From positions 1,302,001-1,366,000 of the forward strand of contig NZ_PDJQ01000001.1 in NCBI RefSeq assembly GCF_002563855.1: a stretch of 64,000 bases of DNA, given 5' to 3'. The position numbers were made by a program, and so were the translations under genes. Shown here piece after piece: positions 53,403 through 62,472 of this stretch. The notes under the pieces were generated by a model that made no database searches, was not told where the DNA came from, and saw only the letters and a program-made list of their open reading frames with translations. The DNA comes from Tepidiforma thermophila. GTDB lineage: Bacteria; Chloroflexota; Dehalococcoidia; Tepidiformales; Tepidiformaceae. Numbering within the stretch: position 1 is the first letter of the stretch; every line of letters begins with the position of its first letter.

Positions 53403-54188
53403 TCACCGCGCGATGAGCGGCGCCGCGCCAAGGTGCGCCCCGGCATCCACAATCAGCAGCTCACCGGTCACCAGGTCGGCCCCCTCAATGAACCAGACCG
53501 CCGCCTGCGCCATATCCTCCGGCGTCCCCGCCCGCCGCAGCGGTGTCGTGCGCTCCTGCTGCGCCAGCGCCGCTTCGTACGCCGCATCGCCGAGCCCGCC
53601 CCGCAGCCACCGCCCCTGGATGAACCCCGGGCAGATCGCGTTCACCCGGATCTCCGGACCCAGCGCCCGCGCCAGCGAGAGCGTCATGGTGTTCAGCGCC
53701 CCTTTCGAGGCCGCATACGCAATCGAACTCCCAATCCCCATCACCCCCGCAATCGACGAAATGTTCACGATGGCGCCCCGTCCCTGTGCCTTCATCTGCG
53801 GCGCCACCGCCCGGGTCATCTGATACGCACCAACCACGTTCACCGCGTAGATCCGCAGGAAATCCTCCGCTGTCAGCCCCTCCAGGTCGGTGTGGTTTAC
53901 GAACTTGGTCGTCCCGGCGTTGTTGATCAGCCCGTCGATCCGCCCCCAGCGGTCGATCGCTGCCTGCGCCATCCGACGGCAGTCCACGTCGTTCGCGACA
54001 TCCGCCTGCACCAGCAGCGTCTCGACCCCGAGCGCCTCACAGGCCGCCTGCGTCTCCCGCGCCTCCGCCTCCGACTTCGTGTAGTTGATGACCACGTTGC
54101 AGCCCTTGCTCGCCAGCAGCTTCGCACACGCCGCCCCGACCCCTGTGGCCGACCCCGTGACGATCACCACGCCCCCGCGGATATCCAT
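53403..54188 (-). CDS. Short-chain dehydrogenase/reductase
   Basis: A 261-residue classical SDR. TGSATGVGAACA is the NAD(P)-binding TGxxxGxG, NNAG follows, and the Ser-Tyr-Lys triad is formed by NISSIAGVMGIGSS with YAASKGA. The C-terminus has IRVNAICPGFIQGRW and VTGELLIVDAGAHLG, common to the FabG-like group. ATG at 54188 follows CAGGAGGAGCTGGC, a strong site, so the longer in-frame start at 54323 is rejected. Only 53 bases separate it from rluB. The substrate is unknown; the group often acts on ketoacyl thioesters or sugars. Confidence 0.9.
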   Translation of the reverse strand: MDIRGGVVIVTGSATGVGAACAKLLASKGCNVVINYTKSEAEARETQAACEALGVETLLVQADVANDVDCRRMAQAAIDRWGRIDGLINNAGTTKFVNHTDLEGLTAEDFLRIYAVNVVGAYQMTRAVAPQMKAQGRGAIVNISSIAGVMGIGSSIAYAASKGALNTMTLSLARALGPEIRVNAICPGFIQGRWLRGGLGDAAYEAALAQQERTTPLRRAGTPEDMAQAAVWFIEGADLVTGELLIVDAGAHLGAAPLIAR

Positions 54189-54391
54189 GCCAGCTCCTCC
54201 TGCGTTTCCGGTCCCGGCACGCCAGTGCGCCCGGCCGCCGAAGTCTACCGGCGCCAGCTGCCTCCGGGGAAGCCGCCCGGCACCCCGGTCCCCGCCGCGG
54301 GCCCGCACGCCGCTCGCCGGCACCGGCTTGTCGCCGTTCCCGCTGTTCTCCTACAGTTCCCCCACCTCTTCTCGTGGCGGGAGGAACCCGG

Positions 54392-56524
54392 ATGCCGCGG
54401 AGCGGACGAACCATCCTTCTCCTGCTGGCGTGCCTCGCATTCGTCACCGCCTCGCTGCTGCCTGCCGGCCCCGGCGCCCGGCGCGCCGCAGCCGGGGGCA
54501 ACCTGCTCGAAAACCCCGCCTTCCAGCCGCCCGTCGATGACGCCTGGAGCCTGAACGGGCTCGAACCGGACGGCGACGCCTTCCGCCTCACCCTCGACCG
54601 GGCCACCGTCTCCCAGGTCGCGCCTGCCGAGCCCGGCAACCGCTACGACGCCGCTGTCCGCCTCTCCGGCCAAACCGGCGTCACGGCCCGCCTCCGCCTC
54701 GAGTTCTGGAAAACCGAAGGCCCAATCGCCGCGGCGACCGTTTCCTCCCCCGAGTACCAGCTCAGCGCGAATCTCCGCCTCGATGTCATGACGCCGTCCG
54801 CGCCCCCCGGCACCCTTTTCGCAATCTTCGTCATCGAGCTGCGCGGCCAGGTCGGCGCACCCGTCGGTCTCGTCGAAGCCAGCCTTGTCGAATCAGCCGG
54901 CAGCCCGACACCGACGCCGACGGCAACCCCGACGCCCACCGCTACCCCAACCCCGACCCCCGCGGGTGATGCCGGTACCGGCGCCGGGGACGGCGCGTCC
55001 GGCGGCACCCCGCGCGCTCCAACCCCGACCCGGACGCCAACGCCGACGAAAACCCCGACCCCCACCAAAACCCCGACGCCGCCCCGCCTGAGCACGCCCC
55101 GGCCGACGCCCACCCTGCCCCCAACCGCCACCCCCACCCTGCCGCCCGGCTCCGCCTCCGGGGGCCTCCTCCGCAACGGCGACTTCGAGGTGGTCCAGTC
55201 CGGCAGGCCGGCCTACTGGTCCAAAGTCGGCGGCGAGCTCCGCGCCTCCTCCGATGCCTACGAAGGCCGCTACGCCGGCTGCCTCGATTCCGATACCTCC
55301 TCGACCAAGTGGCTCTACCAGTCCGTACCCGTCGAGGGCGGCGCCTGGTACGAAGCTGCCGCCTGGGCCTCGGCCACCGGCGGCGATGCCTTCATCCGGG
55401 TCACCTGGTACACCTCCGCCGACGGCTCCGGCACCGGCGGCGACCAGTCCGATAGCGAGCCCGCCTCGGGCAGCTGGGTACGTCTCGCGACCGGCCCGCT
55501 CCAGGCGCCCGCCGACGCCCGCTCCGCCCGCGTCCGGCTCATGCTCCGCCCCGGCAGCGCTGCCGCAACCGCCTGCTTCGACGACGCGTGGTTCGGCGAG
55601 GTCGACGAACCCCCGCCCACGCCAACGCCCGCGCCGCGCGCAACCGCCGCTCCGACGAAGGCGGCTTCTGGCGCGGCCTCGACCCCGAAACCCTCCCCGA
55701 CCCCACGGCCCTCGAGCCGGGGCCAGTCCCCCGCGCCGCCGCCCGCCCAGGCCCAGGCTGCCGGTCCGTCGCTCGGCTCGGTGCGCATTACCGAGTTCAT
55801 GAGCGACTCGCCCGAATCCGGCCGCGACGCGCCCTACGAATGGGTCGAGCTGTTCAACCCCGGCCCCGGCGACGTCGACCTCGCCGGCTGGGTCATCGCC
55901 GACGCGGCCTCGTCCGATACCCTCCCCTCCCTCGTCATCCCTGCCGGCGGCTACGCCGTCGTTGCCGGTTCCGCCGCAACGTTCGACCCGGCGGTTCCCG
56001 TCGTGCGTGTCCCCGACGGCGAAATCGGCAACGGCCCCGGCAATGCCGGCGATGTCCTCCGCCTCCGGGACCCCTCCGGCCGCATCGTCGACGAACTCTC
56101 TTTCGGAAGCCGTACCGACGTCTTCGACCCCGCGCCGCCCGCGCCGGAAGCCGGAGAGACGCTCGGCCTCCGCGATCCCCTTGCCGAACCCGACCCAGGG
56201 CTCTGGGCGGTTACCTCCCGCCCGACTCCCGGCGAGCCGAACGCCTTTCCGGCCCGGCGGACCGGGGCGGTCGCCGGCGCGTCCTCGGCCGGCACCGCCG
56301 CCGGCACGACGTCCCCTCCAGGCGCGCGCCCGGCGTCCAGCATCCAGGTCGACGAAAGCGGCGACGGCGGCTCCGTCGTTCCCTGGATGGTCCTCGGCGG
56401 CCTCGCAGGTGTCTCCGTTGGGATGATCGGCGCCGCCCTCGCCCGCCCCATCCGCCGCTTCCTCGAGCGCCGGCGGAAATCGCCGCCCCCGCCGGGGTCC
56501 GGCGACCCGCCCGCGGCCACCTGA
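54392..56524 (+). CDS. Large surface protein with Pro-Thr linkers and a lamin-tail domain, C-terminally anchored
   Basis: A 710-residue secreted protein. Parts in order: a signal peptide (TILLLLACLAFVTASLLPAG), a first carbohydrate-binding-like beta domain (about 40-175), a Pro-Thr linker of TPTPT-type repeats, a second beta domain (GLLRNGDFEVVQSGRPAYWSK, about 255-405) of the CBM/NPCBM-like kind, a second Pro-rich linker, a lamin-tail domain with ITEFMSDSP ... YEWVELFNPG and LAGWVIADAAS (about 455-560), and a hydrophobic anchor (VVPWMVLGGLAGVSVGMIGAAL) with an Arg-rich tail. No enzyme motif is seen. The ATG at 54392 follows GGGAGGAACCCGG. A cell-surface structural or adhesion role is inferred. 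Confidence 0.8.
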   Translation: MPRSGRTILLLLACLAFVTASLLPAGPGARRAAAGGNLLENPAFQPPVDDAWSLNGLEPDGDAFRLTLDRATVSQVAPAEPGNRYDAAVRLSGQTGVTARLRLEFWKTEGPIAAATVSSPEYQLSANLRLDVMTPSAPPGTLFAIFVIELRGQVGAPVGLVEASLVESAGSPTPTPTATPTPTATPTPTPAGDAGTGAGDGASGGTPRAPTPTRTPTPTKTPTPTKTPTPPRLSTPRPTPTLPPTATPTLPPGSASGGLLRNGDFEVVQSGRPAYWSKVGGELRASSDAYEGRYAGCLDSDTSSTKWLYQSVPVEGGAWYEAAAWASATGGDAFIRVTWYTSADGSGTGGDQSDSEPASGSWVRLATGPLQAPADARSARVRLMLRPGSAAATACFDDAWFGEVDEPPPTPTPAPRATAAPTKAASGAASTPKPSPTPRPSSRGQSPAPPPAQAQAAGPSLGSVRITEFMSDSPESGRDAPYEWVELFNPGPGDVDLAGWVIADAASSDTLPSLVIPAGGYAVVAGSAATFDPAVPVVRVPDGEIGNGPGNAGDVLRLRDPSGRIVDELSFGSRTDVFDPAPPAPEAGETLGLRDPLAEPDPGLWAVTSRPTPGEPNAFPARRTGAVAGASSAGTAAGTTSPPGARPASSIQVDESGDGGSVVPWMVLGGLAGVSVGMIGAALARPIRRFLERRRKSPPPPGSGDPPAAT

Positions 56525-56574
56525 ACCCTCCGCTCCCTGCTACACTCCCCGCCATCTCCACCCGGAGGCCCCAG

Positions 56575-57795
56575 ATGGCAGCGCTCGACGGCATCAAAGT
56601 CCTCGACCTCACCCAGTACGAAGCCGGGACCACCTGCACCCAGTACCTCGCCTGGCTCGGCGCCGAGGTCGTCAAAGTGGAGCGCCCTGGCGTCGGCGAC
56701 CCCGGCCGCAATGTCGCCGGGAAGGGCCGCGACTCCTACTACTTCCTCTCCTTCAACAACAACAAGAAGAGCGTCGCCATCGCCCTCGATACCCCCGAAG
56801 GCCGCGACCTCTTCCTTCGCCTCGTGCCGAAGTTCGATGTCGTCGTCGAAAACTTCACGCTCGGCACCATGGAGAAGCTCGGCCTCGGCTACGACGTCCT
56901 CAGCGCACGCAACCCCGGCATCATCTACGCCACCATCAAAGGCTTCGGGACCTCCGGCCCGTACGCCGGCTACAAGTGTTTCGACATGATCGCCCAGGCC
57001 GCCGGCGGTGCCTTCAGCGTGACCGGCGACCCCGACGGCCCGCCTATGCGCCCCGGCGCCACCTTCGGCGATACCGGCTCCGGCGTCCACGCTGCCCTCG
57101 GTATCCTCGCTGCCTACGTCCAGCGCCAGCGCACCGGCCGCGGCCAGGTCGTCGAAATCGCCATGCAGGAGGTCATCGCCAACTTCATGCGCGAGCCCAT
57201 GTCCCAGCGCGAGTGGCGCTCCAGCCCCATCCAGCGCCGCGGCAACCGCACCGTCGTCCCCACCGACCTCTACCCCTGCGCCCCCGGCGGCCCGAACGAC
57301 TACATCTACATAATGGTCGTCACCACCCGCATGTGGGACGCCCTGGTCGCCGCCATCGACATGCCCGAGCTCGGCATGGACCCCCGCTTCGCCACCGTCC
57401 GCGACCGCCACGCCAACGGCGACGCCCTCTGGGAGATCATCGCCGGCTGGACGCGCCAGCGCACCAAGTTCGAAGCCATGCAGCACCTCGCCGCCGCCGG
57501 CGTCCCCTGCAGCGCCGTCTACGACACCGAAGACCTCCTCGCCGACCCCCACCTCCGCGCCCGCAACATGATCCGGACCATCCAGCACCCCACCGTCGGC
57601 GAGTTCCAGCTCCTCGCACCGCCGATCCACCTGAGCGATTCCGAGGTCGAGCTCCAGCGCGCTCCGCTCCTCGGTGAGCACACCCGCGAAACCCTCGCCG
57701 CGGAACTCGGTCTCAGTGAGGCCGAAATCGAAGCCCTCGCAGCCCGCGGCGTCATCCAGCTCGGCGCCCCGGCAGCCAGCCCCCTGGCGCCCTGA
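56575..57795 (+). CDS. Class III (CaiB/BaiF) CoA-transferase
   Basis: A 406-residue family III CoA-transferase that moves CoA between acyl carriers through an aspartyl-CoA intermediate. It has IKVLDLTQYEAGTTCTQYLAWLGAEVVKVE, NNNKKSVAIAL, VENFTLGTMEKLGLGYD, ATIKGFGTSGPYA, and the catalytic Asp in TFGDTGSGVHAALGI. The C-terminal half holds HLRARNMIRTIQHP. A ribosome-binding site CGGAGG precedes the ATG. Substrates are unknown. Chloroflexota carry many paralogues, some in the 3-hydroxypropionate-related pathways. Confidence 0.92.
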   Translation: MAALDGIKVLDLTQYEAGTTCTQYLAWLGAEVVKVERPGVGDPGRNVAGKGRDSYYFLSFNNNKKSVAIALDTPEGRDLFLRLVPKFDVVVENFTLGTMEKLGLGYDVLSARNPGIIYATIKGFGTSGPYAGYKCFDMIAQAAGGAFSVTGDPDGPPMRPGATFGDTGSGVHAALGILAAYVQRQRTGRGQVVEIAMQEVIANFMREPMSQREWRSSPIQRRGNRTVVPTDLYPCAPGGPNDYIYIMVVTTRMWDALVAAIDMPELGMDPRFATVRDRHANGDALWEIIAGWTRQRTKFEAMQHLAAAGVPCSAVYDTEDLLADPHLRARNMIRTIQHPTVGEFQLLAPPIHLSDSEVELQRAPLLGEHTRETLAAELGLSEAEIEALAARGVIQLGAPAASPLAP

Positions 57796-57840
57796 AACAG
57801 CCCGCTGGCGGCATGCCGCCGCCTCGGCGAAGATCACCCC

Positions 57841-58392
57841 GTGGCCGAATCCGTCGCCGGAAAGCTCCTCGTCGCCTCCCTCTCCCTTGTCGACCCTAAC
57901 TTCTTCCGCACCGTCGTCCTTGTCTGCATGCACGACGATGATGGCGCCATGGGCCTCGTCCTCAACCGCCCCGTGATGGAGGCCCCCGTCGCCGACCACC
58001 TCCCCCAGTTCGCCGGTCTCGCCGCCGACCCGCCCGTCGTCTTCCAGGGCGGCCCGGTCGAACCCACCGCCGCCATCGCACTCGGCCGCTTCCGCCCCGG
58101 GGCAGCCCCGGCCAATCGCGTCGTCGGCGACGCCGCCCTGCTCGACCTCTCCCGCCCCCTCGACGACTACCAGGCCGACCTCGCATCGGTCCGCGTCTTC
58201 GCCGGCTACTCCGGCTGGAGCCCCGGCCAGCTCGACCGCGAAATCGCCGAAGAAGCCTGGTTCGTTGTCCCCGCCCTCGAAGGCGATGCCTTCGACCCCG
58301 ACCCCGCCACCCTCTGGCGCCGCGTCCTTCAGCGCCAGCCCGGGAGGCTCAAGCTCTTCGCCTGGGCCCCCGCCGACCCCCGCGTCAACTGA
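57841..58392 (+). CDS. YqgE/AlgH family protein
   Basis: A 183-residue protein with the UPF0301/YqgE layout: GKLLVASLSLVDPNFFRTVVLVCMHDDDGAMGLVLNRP at the start, VFQGGPVEP in the middle and VRVFAGYSGWSPGQLDREI near the end. Its molecular role is unsettled; it has been linked to transcription control (AlgH) and to stress responses. The start is GTG at 57841. It follows the CoA-transferase by 45 bases. No membrane segment or catalytic motif is visible. Confidence 0.92.
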   Translation: MAESVAGKLLVASLSLVDPNFFRTVVLVCMHDDDGAMGLVLNRPVMEAPVADHLPQFAGLAADPPVVFQGGPVEPTAAIALGRFRPGAAPANRVVGDAALLDLSRPLDDYQADLASVRVFAGYSGWSPGQLDREIAEEAWFVVPALEGDAFDPDPATLWRRVLQRQPGRLKLFAWAPADPRVN

Positions 58393-58434
58393 CCTGCCGT
58401 TGACGTCCGCGTCGCGCCGTCGCACGCTCCCTCC

Positions 58435-59004
58435 ATGAGCAGCGAACGCATCTCCTGGTTCCCCGTCCTCGAGCGCGACCAGCTTTCCGATGAAGCCCGC
58501 GCCCTATTCGACCAGATGGAAGAGCGCATGGGCTTCGTCCCCAACGTCTTCCGCGCCCTCGCCTGGCGCGGCGACCGGATGCTCAAGTGGTACGCCCACT
58601 ACCAGTCCGTCATGGAGCCCACCCCCGGCCTCGGCAGGGCCGAGCGCGAAATGATCGCTGTCGTCGTCTCGATGCAGAACCAGTGCCTCTACTGCCTCAC
58701 CACCCACGGCTTCGCCCTCCGCGCCATCCTCAAGGACCCCGTCCAGGGCGACCGCATCACCCTCGACTACCGCAAGGCCGGCCTCTCCGAAAAGCACATG
58801 GCCATGCTCGACTTTGCCGTGAAACTTACCCTCGACCCCGTCACCGTCACCGAAGACGACATCGACGAACTCCGCGCCCTCGGTTTCTCCGACGAAGATT
58901 GCTGGGACATCGTCGAAGTTACAGCCATGTTCAACTTCACCAATCGGCTGATGAGCGGCGCCGGCGTCCTGCCCAATCCGGAGTTCCACGGCATGGCCCG
59001 CTGA
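58435..59004 (+). CDS. AhpD-like peroxidase-related protein (CMD superfamily)
   Basis: A 189-residue protein of the peroxidase-related group. The redox pair and proton-relay residue are in NQCLYCLTTHGFAL (CxxC with His three residues later, about residues 82-90). The N-terminus FPVLERDQLSDEARALFDQM and C-terminal MFNFTNRLMSGAGVLPNPEF fit the family of trimeric or hexameric alkylhydroperoxidases. Unlike the CMD domain at 13474, the CxxC is intact. Its reductant partner is not nearby. The start ATG at 58435 follows weak AG-rich text; a terminator lies 30 bases past the stop. Confidence 0.9.
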   Translation: MSSERISWFPVLERDQLSDEARALFDQMEERMGFVPNVFRALAWRGDRMLKWYAHYQSVMEPTPGLGRAEREMIAVVVSMQNQCLYCLTTHGFALRAILKDPVQGDRITLDYRKAGLSEKHMAMLDFAVKLTLDPVTVTEDDIDELRALGFSDEDCWDIVEVTAMFNFTNRLMSGAGVLPNPEFHGMAR

Positions 59005-59034
59005 CGCCGGCGCCCCCCACAGGGCAAACCAAAC

Positions 59035-59060
59035 GCGGGGGCTCCGGACGGAGCCCCCGC
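59035..59060. terminator. Bidirectional terminator between the AhpD-like and fasciclin genes
   Basis: GCGGGGGCTCC (59035-59045), loop GGAC, GGAGCCCCCGC (59050-59060): 11-bp perfect stem. On the minus strand it is followed by GTTTGGTTT, a T-rich tract for the fasciclin gene. Confidence 0.75.
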
Positions 59061-59084
59061 TGTGTGCTTCCGGGAAACCGGGCC

Positions 59085-59618
59085 TTACTCCGGGATGAGC
59101 ACCCGGTCGATCACATGGATGACGCCGTTCGTGGCCATAACGTCCGCGGTCGTCACCGTTGCGTCGTTGATCATCACCGTGCCGCCCTCGACCTTGATCT
59201 GGAGCTTCGAGCCCTCGACCGTCGTCGCCTCAGTCAGCTTCGCCACGTCCGCCGAGGTGACCTTCCCCGCCACCACGTGGTAGGTCAGCACCTTCGTCAG
59301 CTCATCCTTGTTCGCCAGCAGCTGGTCAAGCGTCCCGGCCGGCAGCGCAGCGAACGCCTCATCTGTGGGCGCAAACACCGTGAACGGCCCTTCGCCCTTG
59401 AGCGTCTCCACAAGGCCGGCCGCTTCGAGGGCGCGCGCCAGCGTCGTGAAGTTCCCGGTGGCGACTGCCGTCTCGACGATGTCCCCGGCCGCTGCCGGCG
59501 CGGTCGGCAACGGCGTCGGCTCCGCATCGTCATCGTCGCCGCCGCACGCGGCAATACCGGCCGCAGCGACTGCCGCACCCGCCAGCAGCATCAGCGACCG
59601 CCATCGAAAGACCTTCAT
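59085..59618 (-). CDS. Fasciclin-domain lipoprotein
   Basis: A 177-residue secreted lipoprotein. The signal ([20 protein letters not shown], lipid-modified Cys at residue 25) is followed by an Asp-rich linker [12 protein letters not shown] and one FAS1 domain with [28 protein letters not shown] and [18 protein letters not shown]. Fasciclin domains mediate adhesion and are typically cell-surface. ATG at 59618 follows GGGGG; an upstream in-frame ATG at 59669 would put the signal peptide out of place. A hairpin (59643-59664) lies in its leader. Confidence 0.9.
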   Translation of the reverse strand: MKVFRWRSLMLLAGAAVAAAGIAACGGDDDDAEPTPLPTAPAAAGDIVETAVATGNFTTLARALEAAGLVETLKGEGPFTVFAPTDEAFAALPAGTLDQLLANKDELTKVLTYHVVAGKVTSADVAKLTEATTVEGSKLQIKVEGGTVMINDATVTTADVMATNGVIHVIDRVLIPE

Positions 59619-59642
59619 GAGAACCCCCTGTACAGGTAACTT

Positions 59643-59664
59643 CCGGCCCCGGTCTCCGGGCCGG
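59643..59664 (-). other. Hairpin in the fasciclin gene leader
   Basis: CCGGCCC (59643-59649) pairs with GGGCCGG (59658-59664) about 25 bases upstream of the ATG. It may influence translation, but there is no other evidence. Confidence 0.3.
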
Positions 59665-59767
59665 TACACTCAGTACGGAACACAGGTGCAAATTCGATCC
59701 CCAGAGCAGCCAGCCTGCTCCGGGTTCCCTTACCCGGCCTTTCCCGTCAGGCGCAGCGGCCGGCGCC

Positions 59768-59773
59768 TATAAT
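59768..59773 (+). promoter_or_regulatory. -10 element of htpX
   Basis: A perfect TATAAT at 59768-59773. The -35 is not recognisable (CCGTCA at best). Transcription from about 59780 would put AGGAGG (59781-59786) at the very 5' end of the mRNA. Confidence 0.55.
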
Positions 59774-59803
59774 TTGATCGAGGAGGTTAGCCATTTCTCG
59801 AAA

Positions 59804-60649
59804 ATGAACTTCCTGAAAACCACCATCCTGCTCGCTGCCCTCACCGGTCTCCTCGTGGCCGTAGGCGGATTCATCGGCGGCACAGGCGGAGCCATCTTCT
59901 TCCTGCTCCTTGCCGGCGTCATGAACTTCTTCGCCTACTGGTTCAGCGACCGCGTCGCACTCGCCATGGCCGGCGCCCGCGAAATTACCGAAGCCGAACA
60001 CCCGCGCCTCTTCCAGATCGTCCGCGAGGTCGCCCGCGCCGCGGGCATGCCCATGCCCCGCGTCTACATCGTCGAAAACGCCTCGCCGAACGCCTTCGCA
60101 ACAGGCCGCGACCCCCAGCACGCTGTCGTCGCTGTCACCACCGGCATCCTCCGCCTCCTGAACGAGCGCGAGCTGCGCGCCGTCATCGGCCATGAGATGG
60201 GTCACGTCAAGAACCGCGACATCCTCACAAGCTCTATCGTCGCCACCATCGCCGGCGCCATCTCCATGATCGCCCAGGTCCTCATGTGGTCCTCCATCTT
60301 CGGCGGCCGCGACCGCGACCAAAACCCGCTCGTCGCTCTGCTCGTCATCCTGGTTGCACCCATCGCCGCAACCCTGCTGCAGCTCGGCATCAGCCGCTCC
60401 CGTGAATACGCCGCCGATGAGACCGGCGCCCGCGTCACCCGCGACCCCCTCGCGCTCGCCAGCGCACTCGAAAAGCTGAAGATGGGCATCGCTGCCGTGC
60501 CGATGGAGCCTACCCCTGCCCAGGAGGCCGTCTCCGCGCTCTACATCGCCAACCCGTTCCGCGGCGAAGGGCTCGCCAACCTCTTCAGCACCCACCCGCC
60601 GCTGGATGAGCGGATCCGCCGCCTCCGCGCCATGGCGGGCCGCATCTAG
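59804..60649 (+). CDS. htpX: Membrane zinc metalloprotease HtpX
   Basis: A 281-residue M48 peptidase that degrades misfolded membrane proteins. It has two N-terminal membrane segments (TTILLAALTGLLVAVGGFIGG, GGAIFFLLLAGVMNFFAYW), VYIVENASPNAFATGRDP, the zinc motif HEMGH in VIGHEMGHVKNRD, and the third ligand in SREYAADETGA. The FSTHPPLDERIRRL C-terminus is typical. ATG at 59804 is used; the AGGAGG lies 17 bases upstream, unusually far, and an upstream TTG at 59774 precedes that site so is less likely. An intrinsic terminator follows. Confidence 0.94.
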   Translation: MNFLKTTILLAALTGLLVAVGGFIGGTGGAIFFLLLAGVMNFFAYWFSDRVALAMAGAREITEAEHPRLFQIVREVARAAGMPMPRVYIVENASPNAFATGRDPQHAVVAVTTGILRLLNERELRAVIGHEMGHVKNRDILTSSIVATIAGAISMIAQVLMWSSIFGGRDRDQNPLVALLVILVAPIAATLLQLGISRSREYAADETGARVTRDPLALASALEKLKMGIAAVPMEPTPAQEAVSALYIANPFRGEGLANLFSTHPPLDERIRRLRAMAGRI

Positions 60650-60677
60650 CCCCTCCTCCGCGAATCAGCTGTGCAGC

Positions 60678-60712
60678 CCGCCCGGCATCCCTCGCCGGGC
60701 GGTTCGCGTTTT
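60678..60712 (+). terminator. Intrinsic terminator after htpX
   Basis: CCGCCCGGC (60678-60686), loop ATCCCTC, GCCGGGCGG (60694-60702), then TTCGCGTTTT. A 9-bp stem with a short T tract, about 30 bases past the stop. Confidence 0.7.
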
Positions 60713-60731
60713 CCCGGGCCGCTCCGGCACC

Positions 60732-61460
60732 ATGCAGACCATGGAATCGCACCACCGCATCCCGCTCGCCGGCGCCGGGGCCATGCCCGCCTTCCTCGCC
60801 GCGCCCGATGACCCGTCCCCGGCGCCGCGCCCGGGCATCCTCGTCATCCACGAGGTCTTCGGCCTCAACGACGACATCCGCGCCCAGGCCCGCCGCGCCG
60901 CCTCCCTCGGCTGGGTGGCCCTCGCCCCCGACCTGCTCGCCGCCCTCGGCCCCCGGCCGCTCTGCATCATGCGCGCCTTCCGCGACCTCTCCCGCGGCGC
61001 CGGCCCTGCCTTCGAAGCCCTCGAAGCTGCCCGCGCCTGGCTCGCCGCCCGCCCCGGGGTCGACCCGGCCCGCCTCGGCGTCATCGGCTTCTGCATGGGC
61101 GGCGGCTTCGCCCTCCTCCTTGCTGCCCGCGCGCCGTACCGCGCCGCAGCCGTCTTCTACGGTTCCGTCCCGAAGGACCCTTCCGCCCTCGACGACGCCT
61201 GCCCCATCGTCGCCGGCTACGGCGGCCGCGACCGCCTCTTCGCGCCGCAGGGCCGCCGGCTGCAGGAGCACCTCGAACACCTCGGCATCCCCCACGACGT
61301 TGTCATCTACCCCGACGCTGGCCACTCGTACATGAACCGCCACAGCGGTCTCATCGCGAAACTCGGTGCCTGGGGCCCCATGAAGGTCGCGTACAATCCC
61401 GTCGCCGCTGAGGACAGCTGGCGCCGCATCGCCGACTTCTTCCGGGAACACCTCGGCTAG
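60732..61460 (+). CDS. Dienelactone hydrolase family protein
   Basis: A 242-residue alpha/beta hydrolase. The strand PGILVIHEVFGLNDDIRAQARR is diagnostic, with the nucleophile Cys in GFCMGGGFALL, the Asp probably in the GRDRLFAP segment and the catalytic His in DAGHSYMN. Such enzymes open dienelactones in chlorocatechol degradation, but many act on other esters. ATG at 60732 is used, with ATG at 60741 as an alternative; no clear ribosome-binding site. It ends 5 bases from the convergent ROK gene. Confidence 0.9.
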   Translation: MQTMESHHRIPLAGAGAMPAFLAAPDDPSPAPRPGILVIHEVFGLNDDIRAQARRAASLGWVALAPDLLAALGPRPLCIMRAFRDLSRGAGPAFEALEAARAWLAARPGVDPARLGVIGFCMGGGFALLLAARAPYRAAAVFYGSVPKDPSALDDACPIVAGYGGRDRLFAPQGRRLQEHLEHLGIPHDVVIYPDAGHSYMNRHSGLIAKLGAWGPMKVAYNPVAAEDSWRRIADFFREHLG

Positions 61461-61465
61461 CCGGC

Positions 61466-62419
61466 TTAATCCCCCTCCAGCCGCTCGAACGCGACGGCCG
61501 CCGCGCCCAGCAAGCCCGTGTTCTCCCCCAGCTCGCCGATGCGCACCAGCGCCCCCGATGCCGGCCCGTACGCCATCGACCCCATCGCCTCCCGCATCGG
61601 CCCCAGCAGCATCTCGCCCATCGCCAGCAGTCCGCCCGAGAGCGTCACCGCGTCCGGGTTCAGCACGTTCACGAGGCTCCCCAGCCCCAGCCCGAGGATG
61701 TGCCCGCCGTTCCGGATCTCCGCCTCGCAGGTGCGGTCCCCCCGTTTCGCAGCTTCGAACAGGTGCACCGCGGTCGGCTCCGCGTACCCCACCAGCTCCT
61801 TCAGCACCGCCGACTTCCCCTGTTCCAGCAGCTTCCGCGCCCGCGCCGCGAACGCCACGCCGCTCACCAGCGCCTCGAGGCAGCCGCGCGACCCGCACGT
61901 GCACCGCGGCCCCGCCGGGTCGATGATGATGTGCCCGATCTCCCCCGCCAGCCCCTGCGCGCCGCGGTACAGCCGCCCATCGATGACGATGCCGCCCCCG
62001 ATGCCTGTCCCGAGCGTCGCGTGGAGCAGGTGCCGCGTCCCTCGTCCCGCCCCAAACCGGTACTCCCCGAGCGCCGCCGCCGACGCGTCGTTCTCGATGT
62101 ACGCCGGGATACCCAGCCGCTGCGCTACCGGCGTCGTCAGCACCACGTTCCGGAACCCCGCGATGTTCGGGGCGAAGATGACCTTCCCCTCGTTCGCGTT
62201 GATCAGCCCCGCCGTCGCGATGCAGGCCGCCGCCGGCGCTGCACCTGACGCCTCCACGGTCCGCGCCAGCAGGTCCACCACCAGCTGAACGGCTTCCCCA
62301 GGGCTTGCCTGCGGCGGTGTCGGGTGGTCCTCCCGGAACAGCACCTCGCCCCGCTCATCCACAATCGCCGCCCGCAGGTGCGTGCCTCCGAAATCCGCCG
62401 CAAGCACTAGGCGCGTCAT
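61466..62419 (-). CDS. ROK-family sugar kinase (glucokinase-like)
   Basis: A 317-residue ROK protein. The ATP-phosphate loop is LAADFGGTHLRAAIVD at residues 5-20, the sugar site ENDASAAALGEY carries the catalytic Asp, GTGIGGGIVIDG follows, and the zinc motif CTCGSRGCLEAL is intact. No DNA-binding domain is present, so it is a kinase rather than a repressor. Glucose is the common substrate, but the sugar is not certain. Its neighbour at the right edge is a beta-glucosidase. Confidence 0.92.
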   Translation of the reverse strand: MTRLVLAADFGGTHLRAAIVDERGEVLFREDHPTPPQASPGEAVQLVVDLLARTVEASGAAPAAACIATAGLINANEGKVIFAPNIAGFRNVVLTTPVAQRLGIPAYIENDASAAALGEYRFGAGRGTRHLLHATLGTGIGGGIVIDGRLYRGAQGLAGEIGHIIIDPAGPRCTCGSRGCLEALVSGVAFAARARKLLEQGKSAVLKELVGYAEPTAVHLFEAAKRGDRTCEAEIRNGGHILGLGLGSLVNVLNPDAVTLSGGLLAMGEMLLGPMREAMGSMAYGPASGALVRIGELGENTGLLGAAAVAFERLEGD

Positions 62420-62472
62420 GCCCGCACTCTACCCCATCGCCCTCATTGACCGCATTTCGCTACCCTTCCGCC

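Noticed and set aside
54910-55150. Short tandem repeat of CCGACCCC-type units, first taken for a microsatellite or CRISPR-like region
   Set aside because: It encodes the Pro-Thr linker of the surface protein in frame, without equal repeat and spacer lengths.
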